From the NCBI GenBank assembly GCA_021159385.1, contig JAGGRW010000200.1, forward strand, positions 1 through 39,736: a stretch of DNA of 39,736 nt, written 5' to 3'. Source of the stretch: Methanosarcinales archaeon. GTDB lineage: Archaea > Halobacteriota > Methanosarcinia > Methanosarcinales > Methanogasteraceae. The position numbers and the translations under genes were made by a program. Below the pieces are notes generated by a model, which saw nothing but the letters and a program-made list of their open reading frames with translations, was not told where the DNA came from and did no database searches. This document shows positions 29,021 through 38,531 of this stretch, in pieces. The number at the start of each line of letters is the position of its first letter. Position 1 is the first letter of the stretch.

Positions 29021-29150
29021 CATGCCATAAAAACCACCTTCCGACCGAGATCAAGATCAAGAAGACGCGCGGAATCGCCAGACACCAGAATCCCGATGTC
29101 CAAGTTTCAGACCGTCGCAAGGACGTGGACGAGGGCATGAAGATCGAGTA
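29021..29150 (+). pseudogene. Second valS-derived fragment
   Basis: CH...LPTEIKIKKTRGIARHQNPDVQVS; shares the unusual KKTRGIARHQNPDV segment with 14404-14613. Confidence 0.6.
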
Positions 29151-29285
29151 GTGTTGCGCATCAGGCTCGGTGGTTGGAGGGATTTTATTGCTTAACCGAA
29201 CGCATATAAGGTGCAATCACCCCAAAGTTTGGGACGTTAAGTTTTATATTTTATAGCGCAACATCATAACGACGGCACAGGAGGG

Positions 29286-29747
29286 ATGAACTTGAAAAAA
29301 ACCGAAAGGATAAAAGAACTGAAAAGTTTCGTCAAATATCTGGAAGATTGTAATATTTTCAAGTTTAAAGTCAACATATTCAATAACAGACTCAAACTCC
29401 AGAAATACATATTTTTAGCCAGAAAATATGGTTTCAATCTGAGATATTCATATAATTTATATATCCACGGTCCGTACTCGCCACAACTTGCTGATGATTA
29501 TTATGCATTGGGGGAGTCGGCAATCGAACCTGAAAAAATAACCCTGGATGAGGGATTCATTAAACTCATTAAAAAGAAGAGTGAATGGTGGCTTGAACTC
29601 GCCTCAACAATTGTGATGATCTCTGAAAGGTATAGAGATATGGGGGATGAGATGATAATCAAACTTGTGAGAAACAGCAAGCCTTTTGCTTCCGAAAGTG
29701 AGGTTGAAGAGGTTATTTCAAAGTTAAGAAAAGCAAACGCCATCTAA
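29286..29747 (+). CDS. YwgA/Panacea-like protein
   Basis: NNRLKLQKYIFLARKYGFNLRYSYNLYIHGPYSPQLADDYYAL; pattern of the YwgA family. Confidence 0.65.
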   Translation: MNLKKTERIKELKSFVKYLEDCNIFKFKVNIFNNRLKLQKYIFLARKYGFNLRYSYNLYIHGPYSPQLADDYYALGESAIEPEKITLDEGFIKLIKKKSEWWLELASTIVMISERYRDMGDEMIIKLVRNSKPFASESEVEEVISKLRKANAI

Positions 29748-30253
29748 CGGTTTTTTCCAGCACCGCGTTTGGTGAATCTGTCTGATATTTTTAAGTTACT
29801 CTTTGCATCATCATATATTCTACTAAAGATTATTTTATTTTCCAGTAATTTCCGATCAGTTGTTATGAGCCATTCGGATGTGGGATCTGCAAGAGCTTGT
29901 GCAACTATCAACGTATCTGTTGGTTTTATGTGGTTATCAGCCCTCATCAGTTCAAAGGCTATCTTGTAACTTTCTTCGTCTGGAGGGGGTGTGTTCGCAT
30001 TCAGTTTAACTTCAATGAGCGTCTGAAGATTCTCAACAATTCCACCATTATTAGAGTTGAATAACCAATTCATGCACTCCCCAAGACTAATAAGCGGAAT
30101 CTTAACCATTATATCCGGATTCTTTATCATGGTTACAGCATTCTCTATGACGCCTTTTGAATGTTTCCTCTCGTCCCCTTTCTTGAAATAACCGATAATA
30201 ACGTTTGTATCAAAGTAAATGCTCTGTTTTGGCTCGTTTTTGTGTTTTGTCAT
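29744..30253 (-). CDS. PIN-domain protein (VapC-like nuclease)
   Basis: SIYFDTNVIIGYFKKG, PLISLGECMNWL, IKPTDTLIVAQALADPTSEWLITTDRKLLEN. Confidence 0.85.
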   Translation of the reverse strand: MTKHKNEPKQSIYFDTNVIIGYFKKGDERKHSKGVIENAVTMIKNPDIMVKIPLISLGECMNWLFNSNNGGIVENLQTLIEVKLNANTPPPDEESYKIAFELMRADNHIKPTDTLIVAQALADPTSEWLITTDRKLLENKIIFSRIYDDAKSNLKISDRFTKRGAGKNR

Positions 30254-30416
30254 GAGGTGGCACCAAAGAACTGAAGCGGTGTTTTGTCTGCATCTGACAT
30301 GAGATGAATCTATGCCTTGTGTATCAGGTTCCACGCCAAAAGACCTTTTCGACCACGCGGGTCCCCCACCCCCGGCTTAACTCATGATATTCTTCCAAAA
30401 CCCCGTCTGCGCCACC

Positions 30417-30434
30417 ACTCGCAATGAATTGCGA
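30417..30434. repeat. REP-like palindrome CTCGCAATGAATTGCGAG
   Basis: 8-bp arms; GCAATGAATTGC core similar to the 4338-4357 palindrome. Confidence 0.6.
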
Positions 30435-30681
30435 GGCGTTCTCACTCATAAGGTGAGGTACCCCGCCCAACACTGGAGAAGGGCGCCTGCAAGGAACAGA
30501 AATAACCCGGGTTTTGCTATCCAGCCCAAATACAAGTTATGCTTACCCGAGACAATCCGGAGTTTCCGGAAACCAATGAAAAGTTTCGGTCTTCGGACAT
30601 ACCCACATCCCGCCAAGACCATCCATCTTTATCTACCTTGAGGTAAGAAGTACCGTTCATTCGGTATGAGGTGGTACCATA

Positions 30682-31224
30682 ATACGGACGTTCATTGCTG
30701 TTGATCTGCCGGATTCGTTCAGGGACACGATTGCGGAGATCCAGCAGGAATTTAAAGGAAACACGAAGCTCGTGGACCCGAAGCAGGTTCACATTACGAT
30801 GAAGTTTCTTGGCGACGTGTCGGAAAAGAGCGCGCACGAGATCAAAGATGCACTTTCCGGCATCAGTTGCAGACCATTCGCTGCGAAGGTTCACGCCGTC
30901 GGCGCGTTCCCGAAACCGAGTTACGCCCGTGTGATATACATCGGCGCACATCCGAAAGATGCTTTTAATAGCTTGCACGCAGATGTAGAACAGCGACTGT
31001 TGCCGCTCGGGTTCAAAAGCGAGAAGCGTGCGTTCACTCCACACGCAACGATCGCACGGGTGAAACGCGTAACAAAGGAGCAGAAAATGCAGATTGAATC
31101 CGCAATCAAACGTCTGTCGGATGTTCCGATCGGAACGATGGATGTTACCACGATCAAACTGAAGAAGAGTACACTGACGCCTGCGGGCGCAATCTACGAA
31201 ACACTCAAGGAAGTGCATCTATGA
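30682..31224 (+). CDS. thpR: RNA 2',3'-cyclic phosphodiesterase (ThpR/LigT family); start codon uncertain
   Basis: (I)[45 protein letters not shown]...[12 protein letters not shown]; HxT motifs HIT and HAT. The conserved N-terminus lies upstream of the track start. Confidence 0.88.
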   Translation: MRTFIAVDLPDSFRDTIAEIQQEFKGNTKLVDPKQVHITMKFLGDVSEKSAHEIKDALSGISCRPFAAKVHAVGAFPKPSYARVIYIGAHPKDAFNSLHADVEQRLLPLGFKSEKRAFTPHATIARVKRVTKEQKMQIESAIKRLSDVPIGTMDVTTIKLKKSTLTPAGAIYETLKEVHL

Positions 31225-31676
31225 GCGAAGAAGCGATTTTTGTTGTGAAGACCACTGCGAATCAGGAACGTTCGGTTGCAAATATTCTTGCGCATGTCGC
31301 GCGGAAGGAGCGGTTCGATATACGTGCGATCCTTGCGCCCGATGAACTGCGCGGCTACCTGCTGGTCGAGGCTGGCGACCGCGACGAACTGAATCAGGCG
31401 GTGCAGATGGTGCCCCATGCCAGATCGCTTGTTGCTGGCGAGTCCGTGATGGGGGAGGTAGAGCACTTCCTGACACCGAAGCCGACTGTGACTGGCATAT
31501 CGGTCGATAGCGTCGTGGAACTGATTTCAGGACCGTTTAAGGGCGAGAAAGCGAGGGTGAAGCGGGTCGATGAGGGGCGCGAGGAGATAACGGTTGAGCT
31601 GTTCGAGGCGGTCGTGCCGATACCTGTAACTGTTCGCGGTGATCATGTCCGGGTTTTGAAGCGAGAAGGGGAGTGA
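31221..31676 (+). CDS. spt5: Transcription elongation factor Spt5
   Basis: [70 protein letters not shown]. Confidence 0.95.
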   Translation: MSEEAIFVVKTTANQERSVANILAHVARKERFDIRAILAPDELRGYLLVEAGDRDELNQAVQMVPHARSLVAGESVMGEVEHFLTPKPTVTGISVDSVVELISGPFKGEKARVKRVDEGREEITVELFEAVVPIPVTVRGDHVRVLKREGE

Positions 31677-31780
31677 GGACGTAAATCGCAGTCTGAGTCC
31701 GGGTCTGATTCCGATTCCAGGATTGTGGCACTCGTTGGAACACCCAACGTTTAAGTGGAGGTGTTTCAAATATTGTTGAA

Positions 31781-32614
31781 ATGCTATTTGACATCACAAC
31801 AGCGATAATCGCGCTCGCGGTAACCGGCGTTTTTGTAGGAATTGTGAGCGGGCTTCTCGGCATCGGCGGATGCTTCATCATGGTTCCGGTGCAGTACTGG
31901 GTATACACGGCGATGGGAGTCTCCTCGGATGTTGCGATCAAGCTTGCGTTCGGGACAAACCTCGTAGTCGTGCTGGCGACGTCGGTGAGCAGCTCACTTG
32001 GGCACAGCAGAATGGGCGCGGTCTTCTGGCGGGCTGGAATAGTTCTCGGCATCACTGGTGCGATCGGAGCTATGATCGGCGCAACGATAGCAACGCATCT
32101 CCCTGGCGATGTTTTGAAGGTCATCTTCGGAACCGCGCTCCTTGCAGGCGGCGTACGAATGCTGACAGCAAAGCCGCCGAAGATCGACGATGGCATGAAC
32201 GGTCGCCCACTTCTCTGGGCGGCACTGGGTTTTCCGCTCGGAATCATTGCCGGCGTCAGCGGAATCGGCGGCGGGATACTGATGATTCCTGTGATGGTTA
32301 CCGTTCTCAGATTCGATATGCACCGGGCGGTCGGAACGTCAACGGCTCTTATGATCTTTACGAGCGCTGGCGGGGTTTTCGGCTATATCGCAAACGGACT
32401 CGGTGTTGCGGGTCTGCCTGCGTATTCGATCGGTTATGCAAATCTTGGTGCGGGGCTGGCGCTCGTTGTAACGAGCGTCCCGATGGCGCAGGTTGGCGTG
32501 AGAATTGCCCACCTGCTGCCTGCAAAGAAACTGAAGTATCTCTTCATCGTTGCGCTGATCTTTGTGGGGCTGAAGATGATCGGAGTCTTCGGGTGGCTTG
32601 GTCTGCCTATTTGA
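31781..32614 (+). CDS. TauE/SafE family sulfite exporter-like permease
   Basis: GVFVGIVSGLLGIGGCFIMVPVQYW, SGIGGGILMIPVMVTVLRFDMHRAVGTSTALMIFTS. Confidence 0.92.
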   Translation: MLFDITTAIIALAVTGVFVGIVSGLLGIGGCFIMVPVQYWVYTAMGVSSDVAIKLAFGTNLVVVLATSVSSSLGHSRMGAVFWRAGIVLGITGAIGAMIGATIATHLPGDVLKVIFGTALLAGGVRMLTAKPPKIDDGMNGRPLLWAALGFPLGIIAGVSGIGGGILMIPVMVTVLRFDMHRAVGTSTALMIFTSAGGVFGYIANGLGVAGLPAYSIGYANLGAGLALVVTSVPMAQVGVRIAHLLPAKKLKYLFIVALIFVGLKMIGVFGWLGLPI

Positions 32615-32726
32615 GCGGTCTTGAGTGATTCATACGGATTTCACAAATTTACGCAGATATTGCCTTAAATCTGTGTAATCAGTGTAAATGGCTGCGCCGC
32701 TGCTGGCGCAGACAGTGGCTGATATT

Positions 32727-32852
32727 GGCTGATATGACTTTTAGCCACAGATGAGCACAGATGAACACAGATGAACACGGATTAAGGTTTTTCCGTATAT
32801 TTTCAGAAAGACTGGAGATTAAGTTTTACCATACTTTTTGGAGTGGATACCT
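32727..32852 (+). repeat. Dispersed ~120-bp noncoding repeat, copy B
   Basis: Inverted relative to 14629-14746; includes cacagatgaacacagatgaacacgg tract. Confidence 0.85.
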
Positions 32853-33002
32853 GAAATTCACATATTCGTACCATTCGAGATAAAATCACGAATGCTGTCG
32901 TTTGTCGCGAGACTGCCGATTGATCAAAAGATCCGCCACAAGATGATCACATCAACTTTAAAACCGGATAGTTTTATAACCAATGGACTCATAAATTAAC
33001 GT

Positions 33003-33287
33003 ATGAGCGCGCTTGAAAAGGTATTCGGAAGGACGGCGCAGATGATCGTTCTTGAGAATCTGATGAAGAACAGGGGCACATTCACATACCTTTCCGGAAT
33101 CGCGGAGGAGACCGGACTCTCGCATTCGAGTGTTTCGCGGGTGATCGAGCCGCTGCTCGCAATCGAGATCATAACGGAAAAAAAGGTTGGAAAACAGATT
33201 CGCACGTTCACGCTGAACGACGCAAATCCCCTGACCGGATTTTTGATGGACTTTTACGACGAACTGGGAACGTTCCTCCCTGATTGA
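33003..33287 (+). CDS. Winged-helix transcriptional regulator
   Basis: GRTAQMIVLENLMKN...YLSGIAEETGLSHSSVSRVIEPLLAIEIITEKKVGKQIRTFTLN. Confidence 0.85.
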   Translation: MSALEKVFGRTAQMIVLENLMKNRGTFTYLSGIAEETGLSHSSVSRVIEPLLAIEIITEKKVGKQIRTFTLNDANPLTGFLMDFYDELGTFLPD

Positions 33288-33301
33288 AGGAAACCCGGAT
33301 G

Positions 33302-33502
33302 ACTATGGACGACACACAGGAAGACTTCAAGGAACTGGATGCGGCAATCCTTGCCGAATCGAAGAAGAGCCCTGCGCGGACGGTTCTCATCTGCCCGCAA
33401 TGCGGCTCAAAGAACGTGGCGTACTGGCTGGGCTTGAAAGCCGGCTGCCAGTACCAGTGCAAGGACTGCGACTACGTCGGCGCGTTCGTAATCGAGGAGT
33501 AG
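33302..33502 (+). CDS. Small zinc-ribbon protein
   Basis: CPQCGSKNVAYWLGLKAGCQYQCKDCDYVGAFVIEE; two CxxC pairs. Confidence 0.78.
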   Translation, partial: TMDDTQEDFKELDAAILAESKKSPARTVLICPQCGSKNVAYWLGLKAGCQYQCKDCDYVGAFVIEE

Positions 33503-33578
33503 GCTTTGGGTTTGGGCAGGCTGTTCGGATCGCCCTGCTGATGCCCTCACACCCTTATACCCTGTACCCTCACCCACC

Positions 33579-34259
33579 TCACAAGAGTTCGTGAAACCCG
33601 GGTTGCTGTTGAGTCATGTCCTCGAAATCACTGATCGATATGATCGGGATATCAGCACACGCATCCGCGCATCCCATATTCTCGGGTCGATAGACATTGA
33701 TTGTTGCAGCCGTTCTCCTGTATGCATTTATGATCGCCTCAAGGCTCTCGATGCCGGTGATGGTCGTGCCGTTCGCCATTTTAAATGTACCATCTATGAA
33801 GAACCCATTCTCAAAGAGAATCGTTCCGGTGCCCGATCTCGTGACAATCTCGATGCACCCGGTGTGTTTCCACGTTTCAAGCGTCAAAAGCAGTTTGTCG
33901 ATGTTTACAAACTCAGAACTCATGTTCTCGTAGACCGTCCTGTTGTTCACAAACCCGATGAGCGCATTCAATACCGCATCTGAGACCTCGCCCACATCAA
34001 GACCGACGTCTCCTGATCTGCAGCGTTTTATTATGTCGGCGCACGCTGGTTCCCCGATTACGACCGTGCCGGAATCCACCTCTTCGATCGCATCTACGAA
34101 CGCCCCTTTTCGCAGAAAGATGGTTCCCGAGAAATTGTCAGCGGTTGCCGCAACGTACCCTGTAAGTTCCCGCTTCTCCAGTTCGGCAAAAATCTCCCCG
34201 ACCTCGACCATCGTGCTCGTTAGATTCCTGAAGACTACAGTCCCTCCCGGTAGGATCAT
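33579..34259 (-). CDS. Uncharacterised DUF2226-like archaeal protein
   Basis: Two similar halves: LEKRELTGYVAATADNFSGTIFLRKGAFVDAIEE and LETWKHTGCIEIVTRSGTGTILFENGFFIDGTFK. Confidence 0.6.
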   Translation of the reverse strand: MILPGGTVVFRNLTSTMVEVGEIFAELEKRELTGYVAATADNFSGTIFLRKGAFVDAIEEVDSGTVVIGEPACADIIKRCRSGDVGLDVGEVSDAVLNALIGFVNNRTVYENMSSEFVNIDKLLLTLETWKHTGCIEIVTRSGTGTILFENGFFIDGTFKMANGTTITGIESLEAIINAYRRTAATINVYRPENMGCADACADIPIISISDFEDMTQQQPGFHELL

Positions 34260-34268
34260 CTTCTCACC

Positions 34269-34463
34269 CTACCGCAGCGTAATCTTCTTGATCTCTTCCA
34301 GTCGGGTGACGAGACCGCTCAACTCATCGCCAGTGATCTCTGTCCTCGACCGCATCCCGAGCATGTCGCCGCTCAACTGCTGTACGCGCGTCCAGAAGAC
34401 CAGATTCGCCAGCAACGACACCGTCAGAAAGATTCCGACCAGTAACCATAAGTAACCCCACAT
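34269..34463 (-). CDS. Small membrane protein, N-terminal TM plus coiled-coil tail
   Basis: MWGYLWLLVGIFLTVSLLANLVFW, then charged helix. Confidence 0.6.
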   Translation of the reverse strand: MWGYLWLLVGIFLTVSLLANLVFWTRVQQLSGDMLGMRSRTEITGDELSGLVTRLEEIKKITLR

Positions 34464-34466
34464 AAT

Positions 34467-34718
34467 TCAACCTCCATATATGCTTACACCCGCATCCATA
34501 TACGCGCCTACACTCTGCACGAAACGACCGTTCGAGTCAGCGATGCCGACACCGTCACCGATGTTGATGTTGATGTTGATGTCGGCCCCAACTCCGGTTT
34601 CAACTCCAGCTTCAACCCAGTGCGACGCGGTCAAGCTTTTTACAATTCCAATTCCAATACGATTCGCCATTCCTGTTGCTGTGATGGCGACGACGTAGAG
34701 ACTGTTCGCGAATTTCAT
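34467..34718 (-). CDS. Hypothetical protein with DINININI repeat
   Basis: 83-aa ORF in a tight same-strand series; ATGA overlap with the upstream small ORF. Confidence 0.5.
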   Translation of the reverse strand: MKFANSLYVVAITATGMANRIGIGIVKSLTASHWVEAGVETGVGADINININIGDGVGIADSNGRFVQSVGAYMDAGVSIYGG

Positions 34719-34882
34719 CTATCCCATATCCTCCATCTATTGATGATGGCATCGACCACTATCCAGAGTAGCGGACCGATGAACCCCCACATCACATACT
34801 GTTTTGCGCACATATAAATGTAGCCCTCGCCCTCCCGGAGATCACGAAGATTAGGCAAACCGGCAGGCACCATGAATGCCAT
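34715..34882 (-). CDS. 55-aa small membrane protein (absent from the supplied ORF track)
   Basis: MAFMVPAGLPNLRDLREGEGYIYMCAKQYVMWGFIGPLLWIVVDAIINRWRIWDR; ATGA overlap with 34718. Confidence 0.55.
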   Translation of the reverse strand: MAFMVPAGLPNLRDLREGEGYIYMCAKQYVMWGFIGPLLWIVVDAIINRWRIWDR

Positions 34883-34929
34883 GGGCACCCTGCGATAGGG
34901 TTTTAAGTCCTGCGGCGATAATCTGATCG

Positions 34930-37029
34930 ATGAATAGGGATATACAAAAGATCGCGATTATGGTTGTGGCTGTCCTCGTGGCATTTGGGATAGGGATTGC
35001 ATTATTTCTACAGGGCGAGTCCGACATCGCACTCTGGTTTGTGATAATAGGCGTTCTTGCGATCTTTGTCATCGCATCTGTTTGGTACATCAGATCTGTT
35101 AAGGCGCGGAGGCTCGAGGACCCTGCGGCACGCGTGAAGGAGCGTGAACTGCGCAGCGTCTGCAAGAACTTCATCCGACTGCGGGATCGGATACATGCCG
35201 TCGAGGAGGCGCATTCGATCACGATTCCTGAGAGCATAAGCGAGGTGGACGCAATCGAAGGCGCATTGCAGGAGGTCGGTGGGACAATCGATCCGGAGAA
35301 CCAGTCAATCGACTGCGATCAGGAGACGATCAAGGGAGTCACCCTCTTTGCGGTCAGAAACACCGCACAGGACCTTGATCAGGCAGAGGAGCGTTTCGTC
35401 GGTCGGTTGCATGATGCTGCAATCAAGCGTGCGGACGACACCTGCGCAAAGTTCGAGACGCTCTCAGACGCGGGATATGACATGGACTCCTACCGCGTCG
35501 AACTCGCATCCCTTGTGCCGCCTGAGATGGGTTTCGACGAGATTGTCCAGTATCTGGATCAATTGAAGGTTTTGACAGAAGATGCGCTGCGAGGGTGCGT
35601 GGATGACGCAAAGAAGCTCGCAGAGTACCACACCGGTGATACGTCCGCTGCGCGGGTGGAGGGCGCGTTGCAGGAGCAGGATTATGGCGAGGCAGTGGCT
35701 ACGCTTGAAGAGGACATAGCAACACTCAAGACCGCGACAGAGGAGGATTTCCGGACGTATCGAAGTTCGCTACTCAGTGCCCTCGACGTTGCAATCGGCG
35801 CAACTCATGATGAGCGGTTCGCAGAATTCAAGACAACGGTTCTCGATGCGTCGAGTTCCGAGAAGCTTGTCCGGATCCGAGAGGTCGGTGACGCGTTCGT
35901 GAAACACTGCCAGGGCATCGTTGATCTGATGCACTCTGAACTCGTCGGTACTGAAAACCACATAAAAGAGTTCATGCCGCCCGATTACTTCTGGAAGGAG
36001 AGCGGCTTCTCAGAGAAGGAGTACAGGCTTGTGGGAGCGGGAGTGGATGTGGATGTGGATGTCGGAGATCTTGGTGCTGTCGAGGATGTTGCCGGGTCGT
36101 TTGCGTCTGCGGTGAGCGAACTGGTTCCTGCCATGAATATAAATAATAATGCATATAAAATATTGAATAGTTATCATCGGACGGTTGAGCGCCAGATACG
36201 AAAGCAGTTGGTGGCTCACAACGTCGTCTCCGAGAGCGATCTGAAGGTCGCGCACCCTGGTGAGTTTCTGCACCTGTACGATTACTACCACCCGGACGCG
36301 TCGTACCACGAGGACAAAGGGACGCTGCACCTTCTGGAGGGCGCAAAGACGATTGAGAACCCGTTGGCGATTGCGGTCTCGGATGCAGACGGGGGTCTGG
36401 TCGAAGGCGCAAAGGTGACTCTTGCCCACGAGAGCGGGATCGGCGTCACCATGAATTACGTAACAGGCGAGGATGGGTGCGCAACAATCGAGAACCCGGG
36501 CGACGGGCGGTACCGGCTGATCGTTGACGCCGCGCAGTACCGGAGGCACGAGGACACGGTCGTTCTGCCGGCACACGAGATTGCGATCACGCTTGAACGG
36601 CTTGGGCTGAAGGATTACCTCTGTCGCGAGAAGGCGCAATCGATAAAAGATAACCTCAAGCGCTACGCGTCGGACGTTCTCAGGGAGCTTGCGAGAAGCG
36701 GGGTCGTCTCGTCCGGGTCTGAGATGCGGATCACAAGAGAGTATCGCGCATGTCTTCTGTACATACTCGCAGAGGAGTACCCGAATCTGCGGTTTGTATC
36801 GCCGGACTCACCGGATTCACCAGACTCATCTGCCCCGTCTGCCCCGTCAGATTCCGAATACATCGTCTACGATGAGGGGATGATGGTGTCACGGTTAATC
36901 GAGACTGCAGAAGCGATGGAGGGGGCTGCCCACGCCATATCTGACTTTGGAATCCCGCTTCCGGAGAGTGAGGTTCGCAACTTAATCGAAGTCGCGGGAG
37001 AGAAGGGCGTCAAGATCGCGGTGGAGTGA
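34930..37029 (+). CDS. Large uncharacterised membrane-anchored protein with helical region and CarboxypepD_reg-like Ig fold
   Basis: Two N-terminal TM helices; long charged helical region; [60 protein letters not shown] resembles a regulatory-like beta fold. Confidence 0.7.
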   Translation: MNRDIQKIAIMVVAVLVAFGIGIALFLQGESDIALWFVIIGVLAIFVIASVWYIRSVKARRLEDPAARVKERELRSVCKNFIRLRDRIHAVEEAHSITIPESISEVDAIEGALQEVGGTIDPENQSIDCDQETIKGVTLFAVRNTAQDLDQAEERFVGRLHDAAIKRADDTCAKFETLSDAGYDMDSYRVELASLVPPEMGFDEIVQYLDQLKVLTEDALRGCVDDAKKLAEYHTGDTSAARVEGALQEQDYGEAVATLEEDIATLKTATEEDFRTYRSSLLSALDVAIGATHDERFAEFKTTVLDASSSEKLVRIREVGDAFVKHCQGIVDLMHSELVGTENHIKEFMPPDYFWKESGFSEKEYRLVGAGVDVDVDVGDLGAVEDVAGSFASAVSELVPAMNINNNAYKILNSYHRTVERQIRKQLVAHNVVSESDLKVAHPGEFLHLYDYYHPDASYHEDKGTLHLLEGAKTIENPLAIAVSDADGGLVEGAKVTLAHESGIGVTMNYVTGEDGCATIENPGDGRYRLIVDAAQYRRHEDTVVLPAHEIAITLERLGLKDYLCREKAQSIKDNLKRYASDVLRELARSGVVSSGSEMRITREYRACLLYILAEEYPNLRFVSPDSPDSPDSSAPSAPSDSEYIVYDEGMMVSRLIETAEAMEGAAHAISDFGIPLPESEVRNLIEVAGEKGVKIAVE

Positions 37030-37036
37030 TGGCTGG

Positions 37037-38365
37037 ATGGCTGATATGACGCTACTTGACCGTGCGCGTAAGGGCGAGATCACTGCTGAGATCAGGCGCG
37101 CCGCTGAGGCTGCGGCGGGTGCGGGAATTGATCCCGAAACGCTGCGGCGGCTCGTCGCAAAAGGACACGTCGTAATCCCGATGAACGTCTCGTTGCGGGC
37201 GGTTCCCACACCGATCGGTGCATGCATGCGCACCAGGGTGAACGCGAACATCGGAACGTCTGCTGATTACGCGGATATCGATTCCGAGATTGAGAAGGCG
37301 AAAATTGCGGTTCAGTGCGGCGCAGACACAGTCATGGACCTCTCAACAGGCGGCGACCTCATGGATACGCTGGAGAGGATTCTTGATGCCACTCCTGTTC
37401 CTGTGGGAACGGTTCCGATCTATCACGCGGCGTGCACGAGAACCGCGGGGACTGCGCTTTCCGACATGACCTCTGATGACCTCTTCAATGCGGTCAGGAG
37501 TCATGCAAAGAGCGGCGTTGATTTCATGACGATTCACGCCGGCGTAACCAGTGCGACTGTGGACAATCTTATTGCGAGCGAGCGGATACTTACAATCGTT
37601 AGCAGGGGGGGTGCGCTCACAACTGCGTGGATGATGCAAAACGAGCAGGAGAATCCGTTTTACTCCGAGTTTGATTACCTGCTTGAGATCGCACGTGAGT
37701 ACGATATCACGCTCAGTCTCGGCGACGGCATGCGCCCGGGTTGCATCGCTGACGCCAATGACTATGCGATGTTCTCTGAGGTGATAACGCTCGGAAGACT
37801 GGTGAAAAGGGCGCGAGCAGCAGGCGTCCAGTGCATGGTCGAGGGTCCGGGACATGTTCCGATGGACGCAATCGAGTACGGTGTGCGGGTCACAAAGGAG
37901 CTCTGCGACAACGCTCCCCTGTACCTCTTAGGACCGGTCGTGACCGACATAGCTCCAGGCTACGACCACATCACAAGCGCAATCGGCGGCGCAATCGCTG
38001 GCATGAATGGTGCGGATTTCCTCTGCATGGTGACGCCAGCCGAACATCTTGCGCTCCCAACCGTTGATGACATCAGGGAGGGCACAATCGTGACAAGGAT
38101 CGCTGCCCACGCAATCGATCTCGTGAAGCCGGGTGTGCGGGATTCAGCGCGCGCGATGGACCTCAAAATGGCTGTCGCCAGAAGAGACCTCGACTGGGAC
38201 GCCCAGTTCGAGTTAGCAATCGACTGCGAATGCGGCGGGCAAAAGGAGAGCCAGCGTGCAAGATCGATTCACGAGGCGAGAAACAGCCAGAGCGAGACAT
38301 GTTCTATGTGCGGGGAACTCTGCGCAATCAAAGTGATGAATAAATCGCTCGGGAAGAAGGATTAA
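37037..38365 (+). CDS. thiC: Phosphomethylpyrimidine synthase
   Basis: [54 protein letters not shown]-terminal [11 protein letters not shown] cluster motif. Confidence 0.96.
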   Translation: MADMTLLDRARKGEITAEIRRAAEAAAGAGIDPETLRRLVAKGHVVIPMNVSLRAVPTPIGACMRTRVNANIGTSADYADIDSEIEKAKIAVQCGADTVMDLSTGGDLMDTLERILDATPVPVGTVPIYHAACTRTAGTALSDMTSDDLFNAVRSHAKSGVDFMTIHAGVTSATVDNLIASERILTIVSRGGALTTAWMMQNEQENPFYSEFDYLLEIAREYDITLSLGDGMRPGCIADANDYAMFSEVITLGRLVKRARAAGVQCMVEGPGHVPMDAIEYGVRVTKELCDNAPLYLLGPVVTDIAPGYDHITSAIGGAIAGMNGADFLCMVTPAEHLALPTVDDIREGTIVTRIAAHAIDLVKPGVRDSARAMDLKMAVARRDLDWDAQFELAIDCECGGQKESQRARSIHEARNSQSETCSMCGELCAIKVMNKSLGKKD

Positions 38366-38388
38366 CGCTGGCATCGGATTTTACAGTC

Positions 38389-38398
38389 TTTTTTTTTC
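38389..38398 (+). terminator. T-tract terminator candidate downstream of thiC
   Basis: Run of T residues about 25 nt after the thiC stop. Confidence 0.4.
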
Positions 38399-38531
38399 CG
38401 TAACAATTACGCACCATTCTCTTTGAAGTAGTAGCAAAATGACATCAATTATTTGCATCCTGTGTTCAATCACCATGTTTAAGATGATGTTTGTTGAGTG
38501 TGGCAGGAACAGATCCTATGAGGGATACCAA

